Positions 11,061-22,800 of a DNA stretch of 64,000 nucleotides are shown here, piece by piece. Each line of letters begins with the position of its first letter. Position 1 is the first letter of the stretch. Source of the stretch: Copromyces sp. CBS 386.78 (lineage: Eukaryota; Ascomycota; Sordariomycetes; Sordariales; Sordariaceae); the NCBI GenBank assembly GCA_030685235.1, contig MU839205.1, positions 62,001-126,000 of the forward strand, given 5' to 3'. Made by a program: the position numbers and the translations under genes. Under the pieces are notes generated by a model, which was given only the letters and a program-made list of their open reading frames with translations, searched no databases and was not told the origin of the DNA.

Positions 11061-14000
11061 TATTTATTTAATTTATTAAACTGTAATACTTACGAAAGGA
11101 TTCTTTTAATTCGGGTTCTATCGTTTAAATGAATTTAGAATTCTTTTTTCGTTTGTGGTTAGTTGGTTACCGTTATTTAATAGTCGGCTATCTTTAAATA
11201 ATTTAGGACGATATATGTAAAAGTTTCTTTATTTATATTATAAGAATAGATTAGTGTTATAATATCCGGGACTTTCTTCCGGAAGAAAAAGGATTAAAAG
11301 CCTATAATTTCCGTTTTTACTTAGGTAAGAATGGAATTCTTTATTTTAGGTAATAAGTATTATTCGTCGTTATCCTTTAATTATTAGGCTTTTTTTTTTT
11401 CGTTTTGTATTAATTATATACTATTTTATAATATTATTATTAAACCTCTGGTTAAAGTTAGCGATAATAAATTTGTACTATCGGTTTAATTTAGTTGCCG
11501 CCGCCGCTAATTAATAATTATAGTGTAATATTTACTCTCTTATTATTACTTCTTCTAATTACCCTTTATAGTTTATAGCGGTTAGTTCTAATATTTATAA
11601 TAGGGGCGGTAGCGCCCCTGTTATTAGGGACGGATTTATTGTAATTACTAGAAGTTTTTCCGTTAGTATTTATTCTTTAGTTTATTTAATTTTAGTAGTA
11701 TTATTTTTTAATTTATTAATAGGTAGCCGACTTTTTATTCTCTTTATTTAAATATAGTTAATTATTTAGGTTATAGTCCTTCGGACGAACTTTATTTAGT
11801 TTATACGGGTGAACCTCTCTTTAAAGGCTTTAATCCGTTTATTAAAGTAGAAGTCGAACGGTGGATAAAAGGTTTCCGTTTTTAAATTCTTTATTAGCGT
11901 AGTTTTATACGCTTTGGCGATAATTTTTAAATATTTAATTTAGTATTTAGTTAGTTTAATTGCTATCCTTCGTAATTTGTTATAAATTTCGGTCGGCTAG
12001 TAGAAGGTTAATATTCTATATATAATTATATTTTAAACATATTTAGTATAAATTTCCTTCGTTTGTATAAAAGAGTAATTCTAAATTTTCGCCGCTAATT
12101 ATATTAGTACGTTTATTTATATAGTTATTTTCTTTTTTATTACCTCTACGTATATTTAGTAATTGAATTTCCGATTTAGTTAAATTCTAAGGAATTTAGT
12201 TAATTCTATTAGTTTAAGTACGATTCCTCCAATTTAGAAAATTTCCGTTTTTAATTCCTTCGTCTACGTAAAATATATAAATTCTATTTTATTTACTGCG
12301 AATTCTATCCCTCTTTTAATTATTTAACCCTAATAAATGTTTTATATTATTTAGAGCGTCCGATAATTTTCTTCGGTAATTTTAATTATTATAATAATAT
12401 TAGTATTATTAGCGAAGCCGATGGTAATTATATTTTAGATAGTGGCTAACTTATAGTATAATAAGGTAATAAAGAAAATAAAAAGGATTAGTAAAAAGGG
12501 GGAGCTTTATAATATATTTACTATAATATTATAAGGTTAAAAGGTTTTGTCGTCGAAGAAAAGAGAACCTTTTCTTCTAGTAATAAAATTATTAATTTAT
12601 TAGAGGATTTATGTCGGGAATTATATTTCCTATAGTATATATAAAAATTATTTATAATTAATTCTATTGAATGCGCCCTTTAAATTAAAGAATATAAAAG
12701 ACGTTACGGCTTTAAATTTTTATATTATATAAATTGCGTCGGTAATTATTCGGATAGCGAATTTGGTTGAACGGTTTATTCGGTTACTTATTTGGCCTTT
12801 TGGGAAGAGATTATACTCTTCCGCTACTTATATTAATTTCTTTGCTATAAAGGCTTCGAAGATTTTTTTAACGTTATTTAGAAGCGATATAGGCCGCTAT
12901 GCCCCGGCTAGTTTTTATTATTTAGCGCTTTTTTTAAGTTTTTTAAAAATAATTATTTTCGCGTTTTTAAATTATTAGGGGAAGTATCCGAACTAGAGGT
13001 TTATTGCGGTAAAAATTATTATTATTTATTTAAATGGTTTTCCGCATATTTTTAGAAATTTATTTGAGAATTAATTAATATCCGGTATTTTATTAGGCGC
13101 TATTTTCGAAAAGATTTTTTAAATATCCTTTTTGGTAATTAAATTATTAATAGGTATTAGGGTATTATTGTTTAGTAGTTGAATTTAGTTTAGTAGATAG
13201 CCCGTTGGGACTTTTACTTTTAGGAAGAAACGGTGGGTAAGGATATTTACTTTATTATTATAATTTTCGATTTCGTTCGCCCATTTATTTTATTTGAGGG
13301 GTAATAATTTTGGCGGATCCGTTAAATAATAGCTTTATATTTTAGCCTATTTTTCTAATAGCTAAAGTTTATTTAGGACTTTCGATATATTTATAATATA
13401 ATTATATTATTTCGCTTTCTAAATTTTCATAATAAATTTCTTTTTTTTTATCGCCGCCTTTATAAATTCTCTTTAATTTAAAGGCGTCTAATTCCTAAAT
13501 TAAATTTATTATTTCCGCTATACTTCCTTCGTTATTATTTTATATTTTAAATTCTATTAGTCCGCTTATTTTCCCCGACTTTTCTTTTAATATAGGACGA
13601 ATTCTTCTATAATATTAATGAATTCGCCGTCGAATTTATTAAATCCTAGTTCGAATTTTTCTACTATTTTAATCCTTTTTAAAATCGATATTCGTTTTTC
13701 TACCGCTTCCCGCACCTTTTTTACGTTTATTAAATTCTAATTAAACTTTTCTTCTATTTCCGCTTTTTTATTTCTTTTTCCTATTTAGATTTAAATTTCT
13801 TAAGGGTAATAGTCCGAGCCCGTTTATTTATACTATTATATTCCTTAGTATTCGGCTTCGATACCCTATAAAATTTATATATAGTCGATTATCCTATTTT
13901 TCTTTCTTCTAATCGTATTTTTGAATTTCGTTAATTCTTTATAAGGGGTAACGAAGTTAAATTTCTATTACTATACCTATATAAATAATTTTACAGCGTT

Positions 14001-14560
14001 TGGGCTAATCCTATTCTTTAAATTTTAATTAGGGTAATAGAGGTTGTGATTTCCTACGGCTATATATTAGCCGGCCGGGGGTTTTTCTTCGAAGAATTCG
14101 AGGAGGGGAAACCCCTATTAGTATTCCGGCGTACTTTAGAGGAAGATAGGGGAGTAAATAGAGTAAACGGTTATCGGTTCTCGTAAATTCTTTAGTATCG
14201 CCGTAGTTTAATCTTTCCTAATCCAGAAATTTAAATCCTTTAAATTCTACTTTTTATTTATATAAATTACTATTCTACCCTTTTCTAAATAATCGATACT
14301 ATAATATTTACTACCCTTCGGCCGGTAAATATCCTTATTTAAATTCTTGCCCGGCTTTTAGATTACTATAATATTATAAATTTCTTCCTATTCGAATAGC
14401 GTTTTCCTTCTTTCGTACGATTTCCTTATATTTTAATAGAATATTTTTAATTAAATTATTAATTACCCTATAAGAAGTTTCCTTTTAATTTAATAGCGGG
14501 TTAGGGGGGTATTATTCTTTTAGAAGTAATAATAGCAATTAAAAGTATAATAGTAATAGA
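11060..14560 (-). pseudogene. LINE A ORF2 remnant (APE endonuclease, reverse transcriptase, C-terminal Cys/His region)
   Basis: Minus strand. An endonuclease region lies at about 14450-13450 (by collinearity with LINE D). Reverse transcriptase is at about 13250-11950, including a PLFTNPFYFLYYL stretch (PLSPILFxLF equivalent, near 12500) and IGFANNTNIITV-like sequence (near 12415). RVIEFA-like and I-Y-F-T segments follow. The C-terminal part near 11330-11070 reads VPDI..L..S...NKETFTYIVLNYLKIADY, the Cys/His-type tail of LINE ORF2 proteins, and then LNRTRIKRIL-like sequence. Stops stand at former Trp and Gln codons. No RNase H domain was recognised. Confidence 0.8.
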
Positions 14561-14584
14561 GTTATTATAGGTATAGTCGCCTAC

Positions 14585-16150
14585 ATTTTAGGAGTAGGTA
14601 TAAATATTTATTAGGTTTATATTTACGGGTTTTAATTAAGAGCCGCCTTTAATCTTTTTGGGGCGGGTTCTTTTTTTTCCTTTTATAAATAATTTTTTTA
14701 AAATTATAATTAAATAGGAATTAGAAGGGGCGTTAGGGATTATAATATCCTCTTTTATTTTTATTATCGGTTCTAATATTAATTTAATCGGTCTTTTATA
14801 AGTAATAAAATTGTAAAGCTTTTTAGCGTAGTCGATAAATATTTTTATATAGGCTACTCTTACGAATAGGTATTTCTTTTTATTAAAGGCGAAATACCCT
14901 AATTTCCTATATAGTTTATAAAAAATTGGGGAACTATTTTCGTTCGAAGGGCAATTCTCTTCTTTTATATACGGCCTTTTATATTTAATTTTACTATAAT
15001 AATTATAAGCGTCTTCCTTACGATAGAATTTCGCCGTATATTTAAAATACTAATATTTAAAATATTATTAAGCGGAGGTTATAATTTAGAACGGTTTATA
15101 TATATATATATTACCATTTTAGAGGAAAAAGTTCTTTTAAAGGAAGATTGCGGCTTTTACGGTTGCGACTTCTATTAGGAATATTCTTCTTTCTTCCCTT
15201 TTGTATTTTTTCTAAAGTTTAACCCGAATAATTTCCGCTTCCTTATTCTTCTCCCTTATTTCTTATATAATTAATTCGGGTTATTTCGTATTAATATTAA
15301 CCTATAGGATTCCTTTAATTAAAACGGCTACGGTATTTAAAAATATAACGGCCTCTTTTTTAAAGACTTTTTTAGTTTAAATTTAATACTTTTAATATTA
15401 ATTTTTAATTAATTCGTTGAAAATAATTATATAATTTCCGTTTATTACTATTTTAATAGCTACGCGGATTATTTTATACGGGTTTTCCTTTAGAACGCTT
15501 TTGACGGCCTATTTTATATTATTATTCGAATACGTAGTAAATTCGGCGGTAATTTAATCCCCTTTAATAATAAATTAGCATTTATAATTAAAAGGGATAA
15601 ACTTTTTAATAATAATAGTAAATAAGTAGTAAAGGGTAGTACTAACTTTATCCGGCGATTTTTAAATAATATTAATTTATTTTTTCAATACTTCTTAAAC
15701 GTCTTTCTTTATTACCTTCGAAATAAACTTCTTTAAATCGTCGATATCCTTCCTAATAATAAATTAGGTTTCGGCAGCTTTATTTATTTTAAATATTTTA
15801 GACCTACTTTTCTTCGTAAAAGTTTTCGCAAATTCGAAAAGGAATTTTCGAATTTAATAACAATCGTCGGTCGTTACGGTAGTATAATCCGTAATTTTAT
15901 TTACTATAATAATAAATTTCTTTATAATTTTATTATTTTCCTCTATCTTCTCCGAAATCTTTATAGTAAATACAACGTTAGGGTCGTTATATCCTAAAAT
16001 ACTTCCGAAGGGGTTGTAGACGCTATTTTCGAACCTACTCGTACTTCTATTAATCGTTATCGGCAACGACAGTTCAACGCTATCGCTATAATCGTCGTAG
16101 GACATTACGGAGGGAGTAAATAACCCTCCTAAGTCGATTGCCGTTGTCAG
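14585..16150 (-). pseudogene. LINE A ORF1 remnant
   Basis: The longest open part is 16105-15854, starting MSYDDYSDSVELSLPIT. It includes the family signature NSVYNPFGSILGYND and an acidic/Lys-rich stretch. The frame continues through stops to a region with KENPYKIIRVAIK (about 15500), a Lys/Glu-rich segment (about 15250) and two degraded Cys/His clusters (about 15090-14850) before LFIKGKKRTR. This matches LINE C (46729 on) and LINE D (58604 on). ORF1 proteins of Tad-type LINEs bind the element RNA; here that role is inferred from position and the knuckle-like clusters. Confidence 0.75.
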
Positions 16151-16222
16151 TTTTCGTTTTGGAGCACTTCCTAACCAGAAATCGGCGTTTCCGGTTTCGG
16201 CGTCGTTTTAATAAAAATAAAA

Positions 16223-16380
16223 ATAAAAATAAAAATAGAAAAATTAGGTTGACAGCTAGAGGCCGCGTAACGCGGCCTCTAGTAAGGGAGAAATTTCGAT
16301 TCCCAAAAACTTAACAAATAAATATTCTAGAAGATGGGCGTTTCACTGCCTCCCTCGGGCATATCCAGCTCCGCCCAAGG
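16223..16380. other. Short non-repeated spacer with (ATAAA)n and GC-rich hairpin
   Basis: Between LINE A and LINE E. It starts with the rest of an ATAAA microsatellite (the LINE A target), holds a perfect GC-rich hairpin (16256-16282) and ends with about 90 bp rich in CpA and GC (for example CACTGCCTCCCTCGGGCATA, 16350-16369) that shows little RIP. It was the original right flank of G2's LTR. No gene recognised. Confidence 0.5.
16256..16282. other. Perfect 12-bp GC-rich inverted repeat
   Basis: CTAGAGGCCGCG and its exact inverse CGCGGCCTCTAG are separated by TAA. It is strikingly GC-rich for this AT-rich window and undamaged by RIP. It could be the stem of a small RNA, a fragment of a lost element end or chance; I have no second copy in the window. 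Confidence 0.6.
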
Positions 16381-17487
16381 GAAGACTACGTTTATATTTA
16401 TAATTACTAGTATTATTTTTAAAGAAATAATATTCCCCTTCCCCGTTATTAAATTAGAAGGAACCCTTTTATAAGGTAATTAATAATTTAATTAAAAATA
16501 TTTTATTAAAATATTGGAAAATTGTACGAAAGAGGGAAATACTGTTTAAATAGGAGGAGACTTATAATATCGTAATAATCTAAAAGTTGGGCAGGAATTT
16601 TAATAAGGATATTTATTAGCCGAAAAGCGGTAGATATTATAGTATTAATTATTTGGAGAAGGGTAAGGTAGTAATTTACGTAAATAAGAGATAGAATTTG
16701 AAAAATTTAGATTTCCGGGTTAGGAAAGATACAACTATAATAATATTAAAGAATTTATAGGAATTAATAATTATTTACTCTATTTACTCCCTTATCTTTT
16801 TTTAACGTACGCTAAATCATTAATAGGGGTCTCCCCTTTTCGAAGTCTTCGAAAAGAAACCTCCGGCTAATTAATATTTAGTTATCGGAGATTATAACCT
16901 TTATTACCCCAATTAGGACTTAGAAAATAGGATTAATCTAAGTACTATAAAGTTATTTATATAAATATAGTATTAAAAATTTAATTTCATTACCCTTTGT
17001 AGGGAATTAACGAGGTTTAGAAATATAAATAAGAAGAGAGAAAGACGGGATAATCAATTATATATAAGTTTTATAAGGTATTAAAACTAAATATTAGGGA
17101 ATATAATGGTACGAATAAATAAGTTCGGATTTTACCCTTAGGAATCTTAAATATAAATAAGAAAATAGAATAGGAAAATGGAAAAGCAAGAAGGTTTTAA
17201 TGAGAATTTAATAAATATAAAGAAAATATGGGAGGCGGCGGAGAAACGGATATCGATTTTAAAAAGGATTAAAATAGTAAAAGAATTCGAATTAGGATTT
17301 AGTAAATTCGATTATAAATTTATTAATATTATAGAAGAATTTATTTTATATTAAAAGAAAGGTCGGGGAAAGTAAGCGGATTAGTAGAATTTAAAATATA
17401 AAATAGTAATAAAGGAGGTATAGTAGAAATAATAAATATAGTTTAGGAATTGGACGCCTTTAAATTAAAGAGAATTTGTAGAAGCGG
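16381..17487 (+). pseudogene. LINE E ORF2 remnant, endonuclease part
   Basis: By alignment to LINE D this is the apurinic-endonuclease-like (EEP) domain, which nicks the target in LINE transposition. D preserves the pattern V-x-D-Y-N-L-Y-Y-P-N (from G-D-F-N-L-H-H-P-x-W) and, further on, KFGNAIKGEKN. E shows the same positions around 16880-17050 with stops. Confidence 0.65.
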
Positions 17488-17707
17488 TGTAACGGGTCTG
17501 TAAGAGTAAGGTATAGCGAGCAGTCGTGTAAGGTTGAAATGCTATAGTTGACAAAGAGGAAAGGAGACTGCACCAGACGGGTGCAGTCGGGAAAGGGTTT
17601 TGTGCACTGTAGTGCCAAGGCCGGAGTATCCGGACCAGAGCCCTCGCAGCAGGCTTTACAGACCGGGCATCAGCCAAGTCTAACCCCTAGGCTCTAGCCC
17701 TATAATA
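17488..17707 (-). repeat. LTRb copy 1, 3' LTR
   Basis: 220 bp with ends TATTATAGGGCTAGAGCC and CAGACCCGTTACA on the minus strand. It keeps most CpA sites (for example CTGCACCAGACGGGTGCAG on the plus strand), unlike its partner at 20016. The two LTRs of one insertion have therefore suffered very different RIP. Confidence 0.88.
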
Positions 17708-17879
17708 TTACCCCCCTACTCCCTAAAGGAGACGTAGGCCTACCATATAAGAGTCGTAGAAATATTAAAGTATACGAAAAGCGACCGAAAAATGTAAAAT
17801 CCGCCAGTTATACCCAACTAATTACCTTAAACGGGGAAGAAATTAATAATACTAAAAAAAAAAAACAATCCTTCTATCT

Positions 17880-18560
17880 AGCCCCCAAATAAACGTTGTA
17901 CGACCACCTGCCCCTACCCGAATTAGCTGTGCCCGCGGTACCTACCCTTATAGAGCTGCGTTTAATAGCCTAAACGCTAAAATTAATAGGATATTTAGAA
18001 ATTGCCTATCTGGGGACCTCTCTTGCCGCGTTACAAATTTATGTTCGGTTGAGAGTCAGAATTAGAATTATTACCCTATACTTCGTAACGTTTTACTTCT
18101 CTAGCTAGTAGGAGCCTTTATTATTTAGTAACTAAATGATTATAGTAACGGTAGAGCTACGCTTAATACGTATCCCTCGCTAGGGACGGGCTTAGTAATT
18201 TTTATACCTACGAAATATAATATTTATTATCCTCTAACGGTTGCATTTATAATAGATTTTTACTAGAAATATATAAAAAGGGGTAGAAGGAGATTAACCG
18301 GTATTAACTAGTAGGTATTGTACTCTAATAGTTATAGAGGCTCCTCCTTTCCGAACGTATAGACTTCCCTCTATTACAGTTTTATTGGGGTATTACTATT
18401 TAGCAGTGTAATAATTGTTTAGTCCGAGTATTCCTCGTCTTTATAGTTACCGCCGTTGTAACTGCTAGAACCCTTAACCGAATTACGAACTTCTATAATA
18501 TTTATTTTTATTATACTTTTCTACTTGTACTTTTTGGCTTAGTGGGAACCGCTACTATAG
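17880..18560 (-). other. LTRb internal tail, unassigned
   Basis: Minus-strand continuation after gag. It is collinear with 41000-41420 of the second LTRb copy. Short frames only. No protease, RT or integrase motif could be recognised; stretches of little-RIPed sequence occur at 17880-18060. Confidence 0.4.
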
Positions 18561-19990
18561 TTCGTATATTTGCCTTCCTCCTTCTATTATTGCCGTAGTT
18601 TCGACGAAATGCCGCCGTTGTTCCCCTTTGTTTTTGTAGTAGAGATACTTATTAATATATTTCTATTATTGTTAATTGGTTATTATTATTATTGTTTTGA
18701 AGAGATAAGAAAGGTATTACTATTAAATTTACGTAAATACGTAAGTAGTACTGAATATTATTCTAATACGTCGGTACGGTCGCTGAGGCGATACTTCTAA
18801 TCGTTGTTTAGGGAAATAGTGAATTGGCTAATTTTAGTAGGATCCCGCTAGGAATCGGCGCGAACTTTAAAGAGCACTTCTTTCAATTGGGTAAGGAAAG
18901 AGGCGACGGATTTATTAAATTTTTAACGTAGGTAGTAAAGCTCTTGTCCTACCCTTTTAGTAATATTAGTATTATTATAAGTAAGTTTAAGCTTATCGAT
19001 AAATTCGTCGGGGGAGCGATTCCTAGCGTTGGCGAAGACGACTAGCGGTTTTTTAACGGAGGGTAATAGATAGGCGAGGAAGTAGTAAAATTAAGTTTCG
19101 GTATTATTAATAGCGAATTTATCGATGTGGAGTTTAGCCTGCGTGCTTAAAATTTAGGTTTTAAAATCTTTTTTATCGCTAGAGAATTTCTTAAGGTAGG
19201 GAAGGACTAGTTTCGGGGTTTGGATAGGACTGGGCGAGGTCTTGAAGGCGGCGAGTTCGTTTAATACGGCATTTGATGGGGCGGCACTAGCCTTTGGATA
19301 GAGCGGCCCCAATCCTTATTTGGGCCCTAATCGGGTTAGGGTTATAGGTGCATCTATAATTTTCGAGCGGTTTATTTCAATAGGACCGTCATGATACGCC
19401 AACCTTTCGTGAAAGATAGTGCTAAGCCCTACCAATTAGTAGATCCCCTATTCATTAGCCTACGTACGAGCCCTATCTTTAGATTTGGCCATTTCGAGTA
19501 TACTTTTTATTAACCCAACCTTCTTTCAAATCCCTCTTTACAATTAAGCTAATTGTAAATACTAGAATAGGCTAGAATTATTCGTACGTACGTAAATATT
19601 AATTGTAAAGGTTATTGGATTAATTCACTAACTTTCTAAAATTCTATAATATTGTACGCATCGTATACATTTAGGTTTTTTTTATGTATGTATAATATTT
19701 TCGAAAATACTGTGTAAATAATAAATTACTATAAAGTTTTACGCCAAAACTTATAATATTAGGGCTTAAATAGGGATTGGGGCCTTTCTATTTAAAGGTT
19801 GGTACTACTTTATTAAATGCTTTTAATACGTTCGTAAATATAGTATTGAATTATTCGAAGTGTTTTTAGGGGTCTTAGGACTAGGGGATTATTAGTATTA
19901 TTATTAAGAAGGATAGAGGTCTAGTAGCGATAATAAATGAGCGGCGGTTGATAGGGAGATTTTTTAGGCGTATAGGCGAGGTAACGAAAT
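18560..19990 (-). pseudogene. LTRb copy 1 gag remnant
   Basis: On the minus strand, right after the inserted MITE, the frame gives KLVLPYLKKFSSDKKDF (about 19235), then Q-A-K-L-H-I-D, FYYFLAYLLPSV, SPDEFIDKLKLTYNN (about 19010) and V-G-Q-E-L-Y-Y-L-R. This is the pattern of the retrotransposon gag (capsid) domain: DF..W...AKLH...L, then an E-L-x-x-L-x-x-x-Y segment. Stops stand at former Gln/Trp. It packages element RNA. Confidence 0.75.
19268..19821. mobile_element. 554-bp MITE (GGCATTTGAT ends), RIPed copy
   Basis: Target duplication TTTAATAC (19260-19267 and 19822-19829). The left terminal repeat begins GGCATTTGATGGGGCGGCAC and continues to CTTATTTGGGCCC (about 60 bp); the right end is the inverse, RIP-altered. 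No coding. A better-preserved copy lies at 36543-37107. It sits in the gag region of the LTRb element. Confidence 0.88.
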
Positions 19991-20015
19991 AGTTAATAAA
20001 GAGGGTTAAATATAA

Positions 20016-20235
20016 TATAATAGGTTTGTAAGAGTAAGGTATATTAAATAATTATATAAGGTTAAAATACTATATTTAATAAAGAGGAAAGGAGATTGTA
20101 TTAGAAGGGTATAATCAGGAAAGGGTTTTATATATTGTGGTGCTAAGGCCGGAGTATCCGGATTAGAACTTTCGTAGTAGGCTTTATAGACCGGGTATTA
20201 ATTAGGTCTAACCTTTAGGCTCTAGCCCTATAATA
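20016..20235 (-). repeat. LTRb copy 1, 5' LTR
   Basis: 220 bp, collinear with 17488-17707 but with many C-to-T and G-to-A changes (for example TATAATAGGTTTG against TGTAACGGGTCTG). It is followed by the duplicated AGCGG and LINE E sequence. Confidence 0.88.
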
Positions 20236-21169
20236 AGCGGCGATAAAGAAGGAAAAATTATTACGAAGATTTAAAGAACGAAATAATGCGATTATATTGT
20301 AAATATATTGAAAAACTTAAATAAATATTTATTATTAGAGAAGTAGGTTAAAATATAAAATTATTATTTAATAGATCCGTTAAAATTACTACCCTTCAAA
20401 TTAAATAAGTAGGCGAATAAAGTCGAAAATTATAATAGTAAAGTAAATATTTTTATTAATTATTTCTTCCCGAAAATAGAAATCCTAATAGGTTATTTAC
20501 TAAATTGTATTCAATTATTAAATAGTAATATTCTAATATTTATTAATAGTCTAATTACCGAGGAGGATATTAGGGAAATTTTTTCGAAAATAGTATTAAA
20601 TAAGGTACTAAGTATTAATTAATTTTTAAATAAGTTTCTAAAGATTTATAGAGAATTATTTAAATAAATAATAGTAGTTTCCGCTGTAGCGAGCCTCCGG
20701 TTCGGATATTTCCCTTAATAGTTTAAGAATATAAAAATAATTTTTTTTAATTTTTTTTAAAAAAAGTGTTGAATAATAAAAATTAAATAAGGTATAAGGG
20801 CCTATATTGCTTTTAAATAACGTCAGTAAAATCCTTAAGGCCTTTATAGTAAAAAGGTTAATATAAATAGTAGAAGAGTATAATTTCCTTTTAGAAGGTT
20901 AAATAAATAATTGGGTAAATTATTTAATTAAGTTTATTATTTAGGTAATTATTAATGCGGTTTATATAGTATAGAAGTTTAAGGTTTATAATATTTTTTA
21001 TATTCTTCGATTTAAACGGTGTATTTAATAGAGTTAATTATAGGTAGTTTTTATATATGTTATAGGAAATATAATTCTTTAAATAAATCTCTTAATAAAT
21101 TAATAGTTTTAATATTAGGAGAAAAGGTTCCTTTTTTTTCGACGACGAAATTTTTTAACTTGATAATAT
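20236..21169 (+). pseudogene. LINE E ORF2 remnant, reverse transcriptase part
   Basis: Contains FFDLNGVFNRVNYR at about 21005-21046 (RT block with the first catalytic Asp: FDLKGAFDRV in intact relatives) and F-S-T-T-K-F-F-N-L near the right end. The frame is cut by the 634-bp element at 21170 before the FADD box. Confidence 0.7.
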
Positions 21170-21803
21170 AAGAAAGTTTTTTCGTACTGTTATTAAAGTC
21201 TATTTACACCACCGCTTTACCTTCGCCCCTCTCTTCCCGCGCACTAACGTATACTAAAATTTTAAGCGAATTAAATCGTTCGTATCTAAACCGTAGTCTA
21301 CTCTCTATTTCGTAACTATATTCTTTTATAGATTTTATATATAAATTAAATACGATTAATTAATTGTTTAATTAAATAATATATAACCGTACGATATATA
21401 ATTATACTATTAAATATATTATAAAGTGCGTTGTAAAATAGTTAATTTAAGTATATATTTAAATATATATTTAGGTATATATTTAGGTATATTTAGGTAT
21501 ATATTTAGGTATATATTTTAATATATATTTAATATATTTGGGTATATATTTAGGTATATATTTGGGTAGGCTGGGCATTGGCTATAATATTGTATAAAAG
21601 AATATAATATTTAAATTTTTAATATAAAATTTATGAAAGAATATAATTGCGAAGTAGAGAGTAGACTACGGTTTGGATACGAACGATTTAATTGGCTTAA
21701 AAATTTTGGTATATATTAGCGCGCGGGAAGGGCGGGGCAAAGGTAGAAAATAGTAGGGCGGCGGTACGAATAGCCTTTAATAGCGGTACGAAAAGAATTT
21801 TTT
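21170..21803. mobile_element. 634-bp bipartite-TIR element with about 200-bp arms
   Basis: The left arm starts AAGAAAGTTTTTTCGTAC, and a second copy of the motif (GTCTATTTACACC) follows about 25 bp later. The inverted right arm is clearer (TTCTTTTCGTACCG then GCTATTCGTACCGCCG). Inverted homology runs for about 200 bp, including GTAGTCTACTCTCTA. The core is an AT-rich tandem array (21445-21570). No clean target duplication is visible. The left flank is LINE E and the right flank is unrelated, so the insertion site was probably rearranged. No coding. Confidence 0.75.
21445..21570. repeat. AT-rich tandem repeat (unit near GGTATATATTTA)
   Basis: About nine imperfect units of 10-14 bp in the centre of the 634-bp inverted-repeat element, ending just before TGGGCATTGGC. 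Confidence 0.7.
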
Positions 21804-22800
21804 TATAATTTTAATAAGGGGTATATAGAAGGTTTAATATAGTTACTATACGGTTATTAAATTATAAAGGTTATTTATTACTATATACGAATAGTTCGTT
21901 TTTATTAAAGTATAAAATACCCTTTATATTTCAATTACAATTCGTATACTAGTAACAATTCGTATATAAAGATATAGTTTATAAACTATATTAAATAGTC
22001 GCAACCGTTATACAATTAGAAAGTACGGGGATAAAGGAAATTTAATATATAGAAAGCAAAGTCTATAATACTACGGTTTTTCCCAATAAGTCTAGGCAGT
22101 CAATCATATATTAATATCCTTATTAGGAAATGACTAATTATATTAATTATTAAAATATAGCGATATATAGTAATAATTAATAATAAAAATAAAGATAAAG
22201 AAAAGGGGATATAAAATATAATAATTATATTAATTTAATAAATTTGTTAAAATATACAACGATATTGTTCCTCCGATTTTAATTATATTAAAATCTTCGA
22301 TTAGTTAAGATACGGGATATTTTGTTTTCAATATCGCTCTTCCGACTTTAATTCCTAAATTTAATTTATTAAAATACGGGATATTATTACTCTTCCGATT
22401 TAAATATTTAAATACTATATATTAAGTTAATTATAATATTGGATATAGTATTATAATTATCGATATTATTATAATATTAGGTATTAAGTAATTATTAAAT
22501 ATTATAATTTCAAAGGTTATAATAATAGTGAACGTTATAAATTTAAATATTGTAAATTAGAACGTTGAAAATTTGAACGCTAAAAATTTAATTGCTATAA
22601 TATTAAATACTATAGTTCCGATTATTAAAATATTAAATATATTATTATTAATTACTATATATAGATAAATATTATAAGAGAAGTTAATAAATAAATATTA
22701 GGTTGGATAAATATTGAAAATTCGAAGTAAAAAATATTTATAAATATATAATTAAAAATATAAGGATCCTATATTTTATTTAAGAATAGCCGATTTTAAT
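21804..22800. other. Degraded unassigned AT-rich DNA
   Basis: No gene or repeat family shared with the rest of the window. Around 22260-22400 a spaced motif (ACGGGATATT with TTCCGATTT or TTCCGACTT) recurs two to three times. Around 22540-22600 a 15-bp unit (AACGTTGAAAATTTG) is repeated imperfectly. RIP is heavy. Confidence 0.4.

Larger units (their letters stand above)
9013..16209 (-). mobile_element. LINE A, near full-length Tad1-like non-LTR retrotransposon
   Basis: The element is flanked by a 13-bp duplication AATAAAAATAAAA (9000-9012 and 16210-16222), as expected from target-primed reverse transcription. The 5' end (minus strand) starts AAAACGACGCC, identical to the 5' ends of LINEs C and D. 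It is followed by ORF1, ORF2 and a long 3' region, and ends in an AT-rich triplet tail. Without the 415-bp insertion at 9599 it is about 6.8 kb. All frames are broken by RIP-type changes. This copy gives the best full-length view of the family here. Confidence 0.88.
17488..20235 (-). mobile_element. Gag-only LTR retrotransposon (family LTRb), complete, minus strand
   Basis: Two 220-bp LTRs in the same orientation (17488-17707 and 20016-20235) and a perfect 5-bp duplication AGCGG (17483-17487 and 20236-20240). On the minus strand the polypurine tract AGGGGGGTAA (17717-17708) precedes the 3' LTR. The internal region is 2.3 kb, of which 554 bp is a MITE (19268-19821). The rest reads as gag plus an unassigned tail. 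No reverse transcriptase, integrase or RNase H is present, so it depended on a partner element or lost pol. Confidence 0.88.
16381..21169 (+). mobile_element. LINE E fragment (ORF2 part), split by an LTR element
   Basis: Plus strand, in two pieces (16381-17487 and 20236-21169), collinear with LINE D 60110-61240 and 61240-62130. The break point is exactly the 5-bp duplication AGCGG of the LTR element. It starts near the ORF1/ORF2 boundary, so it is 5' truncated. It stops inside reverse transcriptase where a 634-bp inverted-repeat element begins; no LINE sequence continues on the other side. Confidence 0.8.

Noticed and set aside
18570..18800. 76-codon plus frame
   Set aside because: Antisense to the LTRb gag region; no domain.
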